A DNA stretch of 64,000 nucleotides from Streptomyces sp. NRRL B-1140 (GTDB taxonomy: Bacteria; Actinomycetota; Actinomycetes; Streptomycetales; Streptomycetaceae): assembly GCF_001280065.1 (NCBI RefSeq), contig NZ_LGEA01000091.1, positions 124,001 to 188,000 on the forward strand. The letters are read 5' to 3'. This document shows positions 17,955-25,763 of the stretch, one piece after another. A model generated the notes under the pieces. It was not told where the DNA came from, searched no databases, and worked only from the letters and a program-made list of their open reading frames with translations. Within the stretch, counting starts at the first letter, position 1, and each line of letters starts with the position of its first letter. Made by a program: the position numbers and the translations under genes.

Positions 17955-18113
17955 CCCGGGCCGCTGCGGAGGACCACAGCCCTGGCCAGCCACCTCCTCC
18001 TCACATTTGCCCAGGACGGTACGCCGGACGGCGCCCATCTCCACCTGGAGGAGAACAACGGACTTGAAGAGGGTTCCGCAAGCCTGGTGTTGGAGCGATG
18101 CGACGACGAATGA
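17955..18113 (+). pseudogene. Possible 3' remnant of a gene
   Basis: A frame opened by a TGA at 17952 encodes about 52 residues with natural-looking composition (LLLTFAQDGTPDG, LHLEENNG, ending LVLERCDDE) but no start codon. Its stop coincides with the beginning of repeat X copy 2. It may be the tail of a deleted gene left by an earlier rearrangement. Chance cannot be excluded. Confidence 0.25.
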
Positions 18114-18242
18114 CGCGTGCCAGATCGTGCGGGGAACCACGGGAACAGCAGGAACCAATCGACCGCCTACCACGCATCTGCGTGTCTCCGCCGCAGGTCA
18201 AGCCGGAGCAAGCCCTAAGAACCCTCAGCTTCCCAAGCAGAG
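18112..18242 (+). repeat. Direct repeat X, copy 2
   Basis: This is the partner of 16126-16261, about 2.0 kb away, closing the interval with the divergent unknown pair. It ends in CTCAGCTTCCCAAGC, again like a tRNA-Gly(CCC) anticodon arm. The stretch from here to the Nudix gene at 18419 has no gene. Confidence 0.6.
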
Positions 18243-18418
18243 TTCCCCCGGTGAGCTCACCCTGCCACCGCTCCTGGGTTCAATTCGCCTGACGCTCGTC
18301 CTCTAGCCGGAAGAGGGCCATCGCAGCACATCTCGTCAAGGTGACGCAAAAAGGGGAACCTGCACCTGCCTGCGGGCCGGTCTGAGATCCTGGAGACCGA
18401 TCGAGAGGGGCCGCAGGT

Positions 18419-18952
18419 ATGGAGTGGAAGACCCACGGTGAGCGACAGGTCTACACCAACCCTTGGGTGAATCTGTGTTTGGTCGACGTCCAGCAGCCTG
18501 ATGGACGCAGGTGGGAGTACCACGTCGTACGCCTCCGGCACCTGGCCGTTGCCGCCGTAGTCAATGACCGCCAAGAGGTCCTGATGATGTGGCGGCACCG
18601 CTTCATCACGGAATCGTGGGCCTGGGAACTGCCCATGGGCCTAGTCGAGGAGGGCGAGACCCCGGAGGAAGCAGCGGCCCGCGAAGTCCTGGAAGAGACC
18701 GGCTGGCGCCCCGGCCCCATCAAGCCCCTGATCTACGCCGAGCCGGCGAATGGCATCACAGACTCGCAGCACCACGTCTTCCGCATCGACGGCGCTACCT
18801 ACTCAGGCCCGCCCACGGAGAAGAACGAGTCCGACCGCATCGAGTGGATCCCCCTCTCAGAGGTGCGCGGGATGATAGACCGCCGCGAGATCGTGAGTAG
18901 TGGTTCGCTCGTCGGCCTGCTCTACCTGCTCATGGACGAAGCGATCCGCTGA
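18419..18952 (+). CDS. pif: Nudix hydrolase, Pif-like (AICE immunity factor)
   Basis: The 177-aa product has a complete Nudix box, G-x5-E-x7-REVLEETGW around residues 79-101, and the surrounding fold of ADP-sugar pyrophosphatase-like members (VVRLRHLAV, SESWAWELPMG). In pSAM2 the Nudix protein Pif blocks transfer into cells that already carry the element; this gene's family and place in an AICE support the same role, but it is inferred. ATG at 18419 follows GAGGGGCCGCAGGT. Its 3' end overlaps the convergent regulator gene by 23 nt. Its high G+C marks the return to element backbone after the cargo island. Confidence 0.75.
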   Translation: MEWKTHGERQVYTNPWVNLCLVDVQQPDGRRWEYHVVRLRHLAVAAVVNDRQEVLMMWRHRFITESWAWELPMGLVEEGETPEEAAAREVLEETGWRPGPIKPLIYAEPANGITDSQHHVFRIDGATYSGPPTEKNESDRIEWIPLSEVRGMIDRREIVSSGSLVGLLYLLMDEAIR

Positions 18953-20270
18953 CCGGCGGGAGGAGTTCCCGTAGCCGCGCCTCGAAGGCAAGGGCTACGG
19001 GCTCCTGCCTGTGTGGGGCCAGCTGGTCGTAGAACTCCCTGAGGTGCCCTGACACCCGCTCGGAGGCAACCGCCGACGCGGGCTCAAGAGCTTGCGTGGC
19101 GGTGTGGCACGCCTGGTCAAGCTTGCCCTGGTCCAGTTGCGTACGAGCCAGCCAGAACGAGTGGAAGGCGCGGCCTCGCTGGTTGGTGTGGTGCTCCCGC
19201 CGTAGGGCATCGGCGATCAAGGGTTCAGCGGTTGCCGCTTCGCCCAGACGGCCGTGAGCGATGCCCGTGTCCACGATGAGCTTCGGCTCGTCGAAGTAGG
19301 TCACCCATGAGGGGTCCGGATCGCTCGCACCAATCTGCTCGAATTGACTGTGCGCTTCCCCGATCGCCCGGTGCGTGTCATCGCGATTGCCGAGGGTGGC
19401 GTGGGCGAACGCTTCCCGCATGGCCAGCATCGACATCACGCGCGGCGTGCTGCCGAGTGCTGACCGAGCCTGATCCTGGGCTGCGGTCACGAGTGCCAAC
19501 GAGTCCGCGGGCTTGTCCTGGTAGGTCGCCTGCAAGCTCATGCAGGCGAGGACGTTGGCCATGAACTGCCGGTCGTCGATCTCCTTCGCCAGTTGCAGGG
19601 CCTCGGTGAAGTACGCGCGTGCCTGGCTGTACTGGCGGGCGTCGAAGTAGGTCCAGCCTGTGAGGCGTGCCAGCTCGGCCGCGATTCCGTAAAGGCCGTT
19701 CTGGATGGACGGCGGTCGGCTCTCCTTCAAGAGCCCGACGACATGACGGAGCTGCCCGACAATGGCGGGCCGCAGTGCCTCGCCGCCGTGCTGGTCGTCT
19801 CGTCGCCAGTAGTCCTCGATAGAAGAGCGAAAGGCCTCAAGGGTGGCCTTGTTCAGACTGGTTCGCGTAGCCAAGGCCAAGATGCCGTCCACGTCGGGCC
19901 CTGGCAGAGACGCGGGGGCCTGCTGCTCCTGCTCCGGCACCTGGGGCGCCTCGCGCTCGTCGACCGCGAGGACCTGTGGCGTCTCCCACGCTCGGCGGGC
20001 AAGCCCGAGCATGTCCCCTGGGATGCGCAAGCCGTCTGAGATTCGCTCAACGACATCCATGTGGAGCAAGTGCCTGCGGCCTGCGATGACTTCGCCCACG
20101 CGGCTCGGCGTCAGGTCACAACGCCGGGCGATCATCGACGGGTAGATCCCCGCCCTGACCTTCACCAGCCGGAAGACTCTGGCAAAGTCCCGGACCCGGC
20201 ACGCATCGATCATCTCGGGATCGGTGAGCAGCCTGGCCGGCAGTTCCTGCGGCCGGTCCGGGTCGGGCAT
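18930..20270 (-). CDS. HTH-TPR transcriptional regulator
   Basis: The 446-aa product begins with an XRE-like helix-turn-helix (about residues 30-75: RCDLTPSRVGEVIAGRRHL) followed by a long all-helical region of TPR-like repeats (YFTEALQLAKEI, AIGEAHSQFEQIG, DQACHTATQALEPA). Such proteins in Streptomyces usually sense a peptide or other ligand through the TPRs. ATG at 20270 is used because GGGAG lies 7 nt upstream; the TTG at 20276 is too close to it. A perfect palindrome in the divergent promoter region is a likely autoregulatory operator. In several AICEs this regulator type pairs with the Nudix gene, as here. Confidence 0.8.
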   Translation of the reverse strand: MPDPDRPQELPARLLTDPEMIDACRVRDFARVFRLVKVRAGIYPSMIARRCDLTPSRVGEVIAGRRHLLHMDVVERISDGLRIPGDMLGLARRAWETPQVLAVDEREAPQVPEQEQQAPASLPGPDVDGILALATRTSLNKATLEAFRSSIEDYWRRDDQHGGEALRPAIVGQLRHVVGLLKESRPPSIQNGLYGIAAELARLTGWTYFDARQYSQARAYFTEALQLAKEIDDRQFMANVLACMSLQATYQDKPADSLALVTAAQDQARSALGSTPRVMSMLAMREAFAHATLGNRDDTHRAIGEAHSQFEQIGASDPDPSWVTYFDEPKLIVDTGIAHGRLGEAATAEPLIADALRREHHTNQRGRAFHSFWLARTQLDQGKLDQACHTATQALEPASAVASERVSGHLREFYDQLAPHRQEPVALAFEARLRELLPPVSGSLRP

Positions 20271-20330
20271 CGGCAAGCTCCCAAACTGCGAGGGCTACGC
20301 AACGTCGCTGGTTCTCTACTTCCGGCGATG

Positions 20331-20347
20331 TTACCCAAGTTGGGTAA
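20331..20347. promoter_or_regulatory. Operator palindrome TTACCCAA-G-TTGGGTAA
   Basis: The 8-bp arms are perfectly symmetric around one base. The site lies 60 bp upstream of the HTH-TPR regulator and 50 bp upstream of the divergent small gene at 20396, so it could control both. It is a strong candidate binding site for the regulator. Confidence 0.65.
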
Positions 20348-20395
20348 TCAGCCTGACCTTTTAGCGGCGGCCCGCCGATCGCGATGCTCCCTTGC

Positions 20396-20626
20396 ATGGC
20401 GAGCAACCAGCAGACCAGACCAGGCATCGGTGAACTGGCGAAGGACACCGCCAAGGGACGTATCGGCATCGTCATGGGTGAGCTCGGCGGCCGAGTGCAG
20501 ATACGGCCCATCGGCGGCGGCCGGGAGTGGGATGCCATGCCTGACAAGGTGGTGCAGCCGAGCGCTCGGGAGGAATTGAGCGCCCGCCTGGCCGTCAAGA
20601 ACGGCAACAGCAGGGACGGCCTGTGA
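20396..20626 (+). CDS. Small conserved AICE protein
   Basis: The 76-aa product has a KGRIGIVMGELGGRVQIRPIGGGREWDA core that looks like a small SH3-like or Tudor-like beta barrel. I know similar short proteins near AICE regulators but no function. ATG at 20396 is used; an in-frame ATG at 20384 is equally possible, as neither has a clear ribosome site. Its TGA overlaps the ATG of the next tiny gene, implying translational coupling. It lies downstream of the palindromic operator. Confidence 0.6.
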   Translation: MASNQQTRPGIGELAKDTAKGRIGIVMGELGGRVQIRPIGGGREWDAMPDKVVQPSAREELSARLAVKNGNSRDGL

Positions 20627-20724
20627 TGCGCGCCATCGGTCGATACGCGGGAGTCCTCTTCATCATCGTGATCAGCGGGTCATGCGGCCTGGTGATCGGC
20701 ATGGCTCTCGCTGTCGGCCAGTAG
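20626..20724 (+). CDS. 32-aa single-helix membrane peptide
   Basis: The ATG at 20626 overlaps the upstream stop (TGATG). The peptide has a short basic N-terminus (MRAIGRYAG) and then one hydrophobic segment of about 20 residues (LFIIVISGSCGLVIGMALAV), long enough to span the membrane, ending at TAG 20722-20724. Coupling and the clean hydrophobic profile argue for expression. Function unknown; small membrane peptides of this kind are common in AICE regulatory regions. Confidence 0.55.
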   Translation: MRAIGRYAGVLFIIVISGSCGLVIGMALAVGQ

Positions 20725-20831
20725 ACCGGCCGCCCCGGACGGGGGCTCATTCCTGGTTCCCCCCACCTCCGGACGGGGCGGCCTCCCAAACCCGCAAGTG
20801 CCACGCTCCACAATCCAGAAGGAGTACTCGC

Positions 20832-21275
20832 ATGACGGCAACGGCGAACGACCAGAGGACCGGCCGCGCGGTGGCTGGCGAGGAACTGTTCCAGAGCCTC
20901 GCCCACTTCGTGGTCGTCCACAACGGGCAGCCACCCGAGCGTGCCGAGCGAATCGCGGACCAGGCGGTCGCCTTCGTGGTCACCGCAGCCACCGCGATCG
21001 TCCCCATGGTTCCGTCGGATGACGTGGACCTGGGACTGCACGCGCTCATCCTGCACACGAAGGAGTACGCCGGCCTGTGCGAGCGGTTCGCGGGCCGCTT
21101 CCTGCACCACAACCCGAAGCCCGGTGGCGGGGTCCGCGACCCGAAGCAGGTCGCCGCTTCGGCACGCGCCATGAAGACGGCGGGCTTCATGGTCTTCGAT
21201 GACCTGTGGACCGTGGACGGCACGAACCTTGCCCAGTGCGACTCCGACTGCGGCCGCCCGTACGGCCAGGCATAG
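20832..21275 (+). CDS. GRDP-like (glycine-rich domain protein-like) protein
   Basis: The 147-aa product matches a helical domain annotated as glycine-rich domain-containing protein-like. The key segment is DLGLHALILHTKEYAGLC followed by FAGRFLHHNP near residues 64-97. A cysteine pair in CDSDCG near the C-terminus may bind metal. The role of this domain is unknown. GGAGTACTCGC precedes the ATG. It is followed 70 nt later by a kinase-like gene, with an AAGGAGAAG leader, and the two probably form an operon. Confidence 0.55.
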   Translation: MTATANDQRTGRAVAGEELFQSLAHFVVVHNGQPPERAERIADQAVAFVVTAATAIVPMVPSDDVDLGLHALILHTKEYAGLCERFAGRFLHHNPKPGGGVRDPKQVAASARAMKTAGFMVFDDLWTVDGTNLAQCDSDCGRPYGQA

Positions 21276-21345
21276 CACAAGACAGCAGCGGCGCGGCCGG
21301 CCTCGACTCGTGGTCGGCCGCGTTCGCCCGGAAGGAGAAGAGACA

Positions 21346-22188
21346 TTGTCCGGCTCACCCTCTGAACTGCCGATCGTGGTGCTCGACGCCCTGATGCCCA
21401 CGTCTCAGCGCCTGGTCCTGAACCGCCGGGGCTCCATGGTCTGGGAGGTGCAGAGCCATCGAGGTCAATACGCCGTCAAGGTCGGCTATCCGATCGAGGC
21501 TACGGCCGACTGGCCCGCCCAGCCCTGGACCGCCCTCGCGCCCGCCCGCGAGGGTGCCGTGCTGCATCGGCTCGGATGCGACGACTTCGCGTACGGAGAA
21601 TGGGAGCGCGGGACGTGGAACTTCCAGCCGTGGCATGAAGGGCCGGACCTGCACCAGCTGTGGGAGCCCTTCCGTAGGAAGGATCCGTCCATCGCACCGG
21701 ACGCCCGTGTGGCGCTGGGTTGTGTCGAGGTCCTGGCCGAACTGCACGCCAAGGGCTGGGCCCACGGCGACGTACAGCCCGCCCACTTCATCGTCGGGCC
21801 GGAGCGGACGCATCTGATCGACCTGGCTCTAGCCCGAGGCGGCCACGTCCCGGAAGGGTACGACTTCCCGTTCCGCGGCTGCCTCGTCCACTACGAGGCA
21901 CCGGAGATCGCGCGCAGCGTGCTCGCCACGGGTGAAGCCGAGCCCACGCCGGAAGCCGACGTCTACGCCCTCGGCGCCTCGCTGCTCATCTCGGCCACTG
22001 GTTGGCGGGCTATCGAGTACCCGGACCACGCTCCACGCCCCGTCCAGAGAAAGGCCGTGGCCGAGGGCAGACGTCGCCCCGTCAAGGCTTCCGATGAGCT
22101 GGGCGAGTTGATCGAGGCGATGCTCAGCCATGCTCCCGAAGACCGGCCGACCATCTACGAGGTGGGTAAGGCCCTGAGCCGCCTCTAG
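21346..22188 (+). CDS. Protein kinase-like protein
   Basis: The 280-aa product has a protein-kinase fold. A lysine in YAVKVGYP (about residue 46) fits the ATP lysine, the catalytic loop is GWAHGDVQPAHFIV, and the metal motif reads IDLALA in place of DFG. The APE-like segment (YEAPEIARS), PEADVYALG and a C-lobe EDRPTI motif follow. Start is TTG, fixed by AAGGAG 8 nt upstream. Its substrate is unknown; pairing with the GRDP-like gene suggests a joint role within the element. A strong terminator lies about 50 bp downstream. Confidence 0.75.
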   Translation: MSGSPSELPIVVLDALMPTSQRLVLNRRGSMVWEVQSHRGQYAVKVGYPIEATADWPAQPWTALAPAREGAVLHRLGCDDFAYGEWERGTWNFQPWHEGPDLHQLWEPFRRKDPSIAPDARVALGCVEVLAELHAKGWAHGDVQPAHFIVGPERTHLIDLALARGGHVPEGYDFPFRGCLVHYEAPEIARSVLATGEAEPTPEADVYALGASLLISATGWRAIEYPDHAPRPVQRKAVAEGRRRPVKASDELGELIEAMLSHAPEDRPTIYEVGKALSRL

Positions 22189-22235
22189 AGCCGGTTCGCC
22201 CGGCGGCGCTCGCACAACTAAGACCAACAACGCAA

Positions 22236-22281
22236 GACCGGACCACCCCTCAGCCTGGACAGCATTCCGGGTGGTCCGGTC
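22236..22281 (+). terminator. Hairpin terminator after the kinase-like gene
   Basis: GACCGGACCACCC (22236-22248) and GGGTGGTCCGGTC (22269-22281) form a perfect 13-bp stem with a 20-nt loop, 48 bp past the kinase-like stop codon. Confidence 0.75.
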
Positions 22282-22479
22282 GCGGAAGCCCTGATCAGGA
22301 CCCCGGTGCCGATGGTAGCCGGGGCAGTTGGCGTGCTCGGATGCGGGTGCGGGCCCTCGGCTTCATGTTGTCCAGCGAGGAAGGGGCTTGACCTGAGCCA
22401 CCGAAAGTCAGCCATGACGGCGGGCGAGACGAACGAGCACCCGCCACGTGTGCTTCCAGCAACCACTCACCGTCCTCAG

Positions 22480-22800
22480 CCACGCTTCTTCCGAACGTCA
22501 CGGCCGAGTCCTCGATCTTGCATGAGCGTTGCCGACGTGCCCTGCGACACCATCGGTCGTGCGGATCGGAACTGTGGGCGGTCTGGTGTCGCGGTCACGC
22601 CTGGCTCGTCCCGGCCTGGTCCTGGTGCTCGGCGGTGGACGCGTTGCTCGCTGGTCTGGTTGTCCGCCCTGGCGGTTGTGCGCGCTGAGCGGCGGGGGGC
22701 CGCCGGAGCGGTGGCGGAGACAAGGAGCGGCGGCGGCCACGGGCCGCCAGCGCGCGCGGCCCGCCGTAGGCGGGCCGCCTTGATCCAGTAAAGAAACTCT
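22480..22800. other. Structured G+C-rich non-coding region
   Basis: No convincing gene occurs between 22,189 and 22,931. The stretch is rich in short GGCCGCC/GGCGGCC blocks and ends with a 10-bp stem GCGGCCCGCC-GTA-GGCGGGCCGC (22756-22778). Its position between the regulatory and transfer modules makes it a candidate for a cis-acting locus of replication or transfer (oriT/clt or a single-strand origin). Confidence 0.4.
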
Positions 22801-22931
22801 GAACAGCTCCGCAGGGCAGGGCGATGGCGGATCAGCGAAGGATCCGCTCAACGTCACGGAGGCGCTCAGCGGCTGGGAGGAAGCGCGGCAGCGCGAAAAC
22901 GCATCGACGGCACGGGCGGCAAGCGGGAGAC

Positions 22932-23156
22932 ATGGCCGAGCACATAGCGGACTACGAGATGGGGTTGACCAGCATTCACCTCGAAGACGCGGATCAAGTG
23001 GCCGCGCTGATCCAAGAGATGCGGGCCGTGGTCGGTCGCCTCAGCGAGGAGACCAGAGCACTACGTGAGGAAGTGGCTCAGCTCAGGACTGCGACTTCGA
23101 TTGCTGAGACTTCAGCTCCTCGACCTCACGCCGCAGTTCCTGATGATCAGCGCTGA
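22932..23156 (+). CDS. Small coiled-coil protein
   Basis: The 74-aa product has a short N-terminal segment then heptad-like sequence (AALIQEMRAVVGRLSEETRALREEVAQL) that should form a coiled coil, and a disordered C-terminal tail. ATG at 22932 is chosen because GGGAGA lies just upstream; the frame is open further but its upstream part is arginine-rich and unlikely. Its 3' end overlaps the convergent GntR gene by 74 nt. Function unknown. It may oligomerise or bind the repressor. Confidence 0.5.
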   Translation: MAEHIADYEMGLTSIHLEDADQVAALIQEMRAVVGRLSEETRALREEVAQLRTATSIAETSAPRPHAAVPDDQR

Positions 23157-23568
23157 GGGAACGGAGCTCGTCACGTAGAGCAGTGAGCATCTCAGTGAGG
23201 GTGGCCCCGGTGGCTTCGGAACCGTCGGGGCCTCCCTCCATCTGCTCAGCCTGAGGGGGCGTCTTGTCCCTGTTGGCGAGGTACCAGGCTGGCGGGGTGT
23301 AGCCCGCCGAGAACTCGCCGGCGGCGTCATGGTCAGCTACGAAGCTGCCTCGCCCATGGATCGTGTAGATCAAGCCTTCGTCGCGCAGAACGTTGAGCGC
23401 GCCCCTCGCGGTCATGTTGGCCACGCCGAAGCGTTCCTGTAGCTCGCGAATGGACGGCATCTGCTCGCCCGGCTTGATCCGCCCCTGCAGGATGTCGCGC
23501 CGAAGCTCGTCGGCAGCGTGCTGATACGGCGGCCGACGGTCCTGCTTGCTCTCTGGCGCGGGGCTCAT
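23083..23568 (-). CDS. korSA: GntR-family repressor, KorSA-like
   Basis: The 161-aa product starts with a GntR winged helix (about residues 15-75: YQHAADELRRDILQGRIKPG, PSIRELQERFGVANMTARGAL, GRGSFV) and ends in a short coiled-coil instead of a large effector domain. In pSAM2 the GntR repressor KorSA silences pra and so keeps the element integrated. Location next to the pra-like gene, transcribed away from it, supports that role. The ATG at 23568 has no ribosome site, so the message may be leaderless. An imperfect palindrome lies in the shared promoter region. Confidence 0.8.
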   Translation of the reverse strand: MSPAPESKQDRRPPYQHAADELRRDILQGRIKPGEQMPSIRELQERFGVANMTARGALNVLRDEGLIYTIHGRGSFVADHDAAGEFSAGYTPPAWYLANRDKTPPQAEQMEGGPDGSEATGATLTEMLTALRDELRSLSADHQELRREVEELKSQQSKSQS

Positions 23569-23610
23569 AGCCCAAGAGTAGCGATCCTTAGCACCCCTAG
23601 CACACCCCAC

Positions 23611-23631
23611 TGACATAGGTGGCCTACGTCA
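23611..23631. promoter_or_regulatory. Candidate KorSA operator
   Basis: TGACATAGGTGGCCTACGTCA is a 21-bp palindrome with one mismatch between half-sites. It lies 43 bp upstream of the GntR gene and about 110 bp upstream of the pra-like gene. Related CCTAG and CTAGGTCAG half-sites follow in the same interval (23,638-23,680). Confidence 0.55.
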
Positions 23632-23738
23632 GTCGACACCTAGCTCACCACACACACTTGATAGTGCTAGGTCAGCTATGTTCAATGGTGATCACGCCCC
23701 GTCACCTGGCGGAGCGCAACCGAAAGGAAGCAACTCCC

Positions 23739-24089
23739 ATGGCACGCATCCGTGTTGGCCTGCTCCCCACCTCGTCGTTCATGGTCGGAACCCTGCCGGT
23801 GCCGAAGTACGCGGACCAGGAGAAGACGCAGTTCGCCACCGACCGTGAGACCGGCGCGAAGCTCTACACGATCACCCTCTTCTTCATGGAGGAGGGCCGC
23901 GCCGAAGCGCTGAAGATCACCGTCCCGGAGACCGGTCTCCCTGACGGCCTCAAGCCCGGTGTCCCGGTCATGCCGGTGGAGCTGTTCGCCACGCCGTGGG
24001 CGCGAATCTTCAACGGCTCGCTCTCGGACGGCATCGCCTACCGCGCGGACCGACTGGACCTGATGGTCCCGGCTGCTGAAGCGGCGTGA
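23739..24089 (+). CDS. pra: Pra-like replication activator candidate
   Basis: The 116-aa product is a beta-rich protein beginning MARIRVGLLPTSSFMVG, with LYTITLFFMEEGRAEALKIT and LFATPWARIFNG segments typical of a conserved AICE protein that I recall being labelled replication activator Pra. In pSAM2, Pra turns on the rep-xis-int operon and is repressed by KorSA. Here it is the first gene downstream of the KorSA-type promoter and heads the transfer operon. AAAGGAAG lies 6-8 nt before the ATG. The family match is from memory; direct evidence of activation is lacking. Confidence 0.55.
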   Translation: MARIRVGLLPTSSFMVGTLPVPKYADQEKTQFATDRETGAKLYTITLFFMEEGRAEALKITVPETGLPDGLKPGVPVMPVELFATPWARIFNGSLSDGIAYRADRLDLMVPAAEAA

Positions 24090-24298
24090 GCGGCACGGCT
24101 CCCCGGTCCGGCGCTGAGCGCAACTACCCGTTGGCTCACGCCGGGCCGGACGCCCGGTTCACCGAATCCCTCGTGACCTCGGTGGCGGGCGTGCTCGTCG
24201 GCTACGGCTATCCCCGCCTCGACGCCTCGGCCGACCGGGCGGCTCTCGAATCGGCCCTAGCGGCCTTCCTCTACAACCCTCTGGAGCGCAGCAAATGA
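24086..24298 (+). CDS. Small AICE protein of unknown function
   Basis: The 70-aa product starts at GTG, overlapping the upstream stop by 4 nt (GTGA), and its own stop overlaps the traSA ATG (ATGA). Such coupling on both sides argues that it is made in step with the transfer proteins. The sequence has one mildly hydrophobic helix (SLVTSVAGVLVGYGY) and an alanine-rich C-terminal helix. No family recognised. Confidence 0.6.
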   Translation: MSGTAPRSGAERNYPLAHAGPDARFTESLVTSVAGVLVGYGYPRLDASADRAALESALAAFLYNPLERSK

Positions 24299-25716
24299 AC
24301 GGTCCGAACGGCCCGGCAGACGGGGCCTTCCCTTACGGCTCCCTGGTGGTCGACATGGCGCTGGTGCTCCTCGTCGGTTGGGCGGTGTGGTGGATAGTCC
24401 GCTACCTGCGCGCCGACGCCATGACCCGGCAGTCCATCCGGCAAGCCGTTCGGGTGCGGTGGGGCTGGAAGCGGCTCGCGCCGATGCTCAAGCTGGCGGC
24501 CACGGACAAGACTCCGACTGCACTCGCGTCGCTGGCGAACACCGACGGCAAGCCGATCAAGCCTCGCGTCCTCATCCCGGCTCTCAAGGTCACTCACGAC
24601 GCATACGGCGTGATTGCGCGTGCGAGTTGCCTACCCGGCGTGGGCCTGGCGCAGTTCCAGAAGGCGGCCCCGCATCTGGCCGACGCCTGGAGGTGCACGC
24701 GGGTCGCGATCACGCAGGACAAGCCCGGACAGGTCATCATCCGGGGCGTGCGACTCGATCCGCTAAAGCTCCCCACTGAGCACCGACCCACGGGGGACGT
24801 GCCGGACGAGACGGCCCAGTGGGACTTGGGCTTGGACGAATACGCACAGCCGGTCTCGGTAGACCTCACACAGGTGCCCGGAGTGACCGTGGCCGGCCTC
24901 CCAGGCTTCGGCAAGACGAGCCTGATCAACCGGCTTCTCTCGGACTGGGCGCCTTCCCCCTGCGTGCAATTCGCCTGCGCGGACGGCAAGGTGTCCGCCG
25001 CATACGAAGGTGACTATGCCGACTGGGTGCAGCGCATGTTCGCCTTCGTCGGGGACGACCTGGAAGAGGCCAACAAGCTGTTCCGGGACCTGGTGGAACT
25101 GCGGCGCCTCCGGTCGACCTGGGTACGCAAGGCGCTCGGCGTGAAGTCCATGTGGGATGAGGGCCCGTCGGAGAACTGGCCGCTGGTCGTGCTGGTTATC
25201 GACGAAGCACACACGTACTTCCGCGACCACAAGGGCAGCGACCCGAAGACCAAGAAGCTCGCCGCTCTCGCTGCGGAGAACGCCCGGCTCGTCGAGGACC
25301 TGGTGAAAAAGGGCCGCTCGGTGGGGATGCTCGTCATCCTCGCCACACAGAAATCCACCGGCGATGCGATCCCGACCTTCATCCGTGACGTGTGCCCCGT
25401 AGGCCTGAGCTTCGCCCAGAAGACCGTTGAGGCCGCTGTCGCCGCACTGGGCGAGGAGATCCGGGAGTGGCCCGATGCCAACCCGGTCAACCTCCAGGAC
25501 CCGACCTATGTCGGCGTCGCCTCGATGAACCACCAGTCGCAGCCCGGCTTCACCCGCATCCGCACCCCGTACGTCTCCGACGCCGATGCAGCCCGCATCG
25601 CCGACAGCACCGCCCGCCTGACCGCCGACCCCTCCGCGCTCCTGGAAGCCCTCCTGGGCCCGCGCATGTGGGACAAGGAAGTCGATCTGAAGAAGCCCGC
25701 CGCCGACGCCGCCTGA
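24295..25716 (+). CDS. traSA: TraSA-like FtsK/SpoIIIE-type DNA translocase
   Basis: The 473-aa product has one N-terminal membrane helix (about residues 20-40) and an FtsK-type motor domain. Walker A is GLPGFGKTS near residue 205, Walker B is LVVLVIDEAH near 300, and a sensor-like LATQK segment follows. AICE Tra proteins form hexameric pumps at hyphal tips and move double-stranded plasmid DNA into the recipient without a relaxase. This gene is translationally coupled to the 70-aa gene upstream and is followed by the Spd-like membrane protein gene. The length is close to pSAM2 TraSA as I recall it. Confidence 0.9.
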   Translation: MNGPNGPADGAFPYGSLVVDMALVLLVGWAVWWIVRYLRADAMTRQSIRQAVRVRWGWKRLAPMLKLAATDKTPTALASLANTDGKPIKPRVLIPALKVTHDAYGVIARASCLPGVGLAQFQKAAPHLADAWRCTRVAITQDKPGQVIIRGVRLDPLKLPTEHRPTGDVPDETAQWDLGLDEYAQPVSVDLTQVPGVTVAGLPGFGKTSLINRLLSDWAPSPCVQFACADGKVSAAYEGDYADWVQRMFAFVGDDLEEANKLFRDLVELRRLRSTWVRKALGVKSMWDEGPSENWPLVVLVIDEAHTYFRDHKGSDPKTKKLAALAAENARLVEDLVKKGRSVGMLVILATQKSTGDAIPTFIRDVCPVGLSFAQKTVEAAVAALGEEIREWPDANPVNLQDPTYVGVASMNHQSQPGFTRIRTPYVSDADAARIADSTARLTADPSALLEALLGPRMWDKEVDLKKPAADAA

Positions 25717-25763
25717 CCCTCGACCCAGGGCCCGTCACACAGCACTGAAGGGAGGTGAATCCC

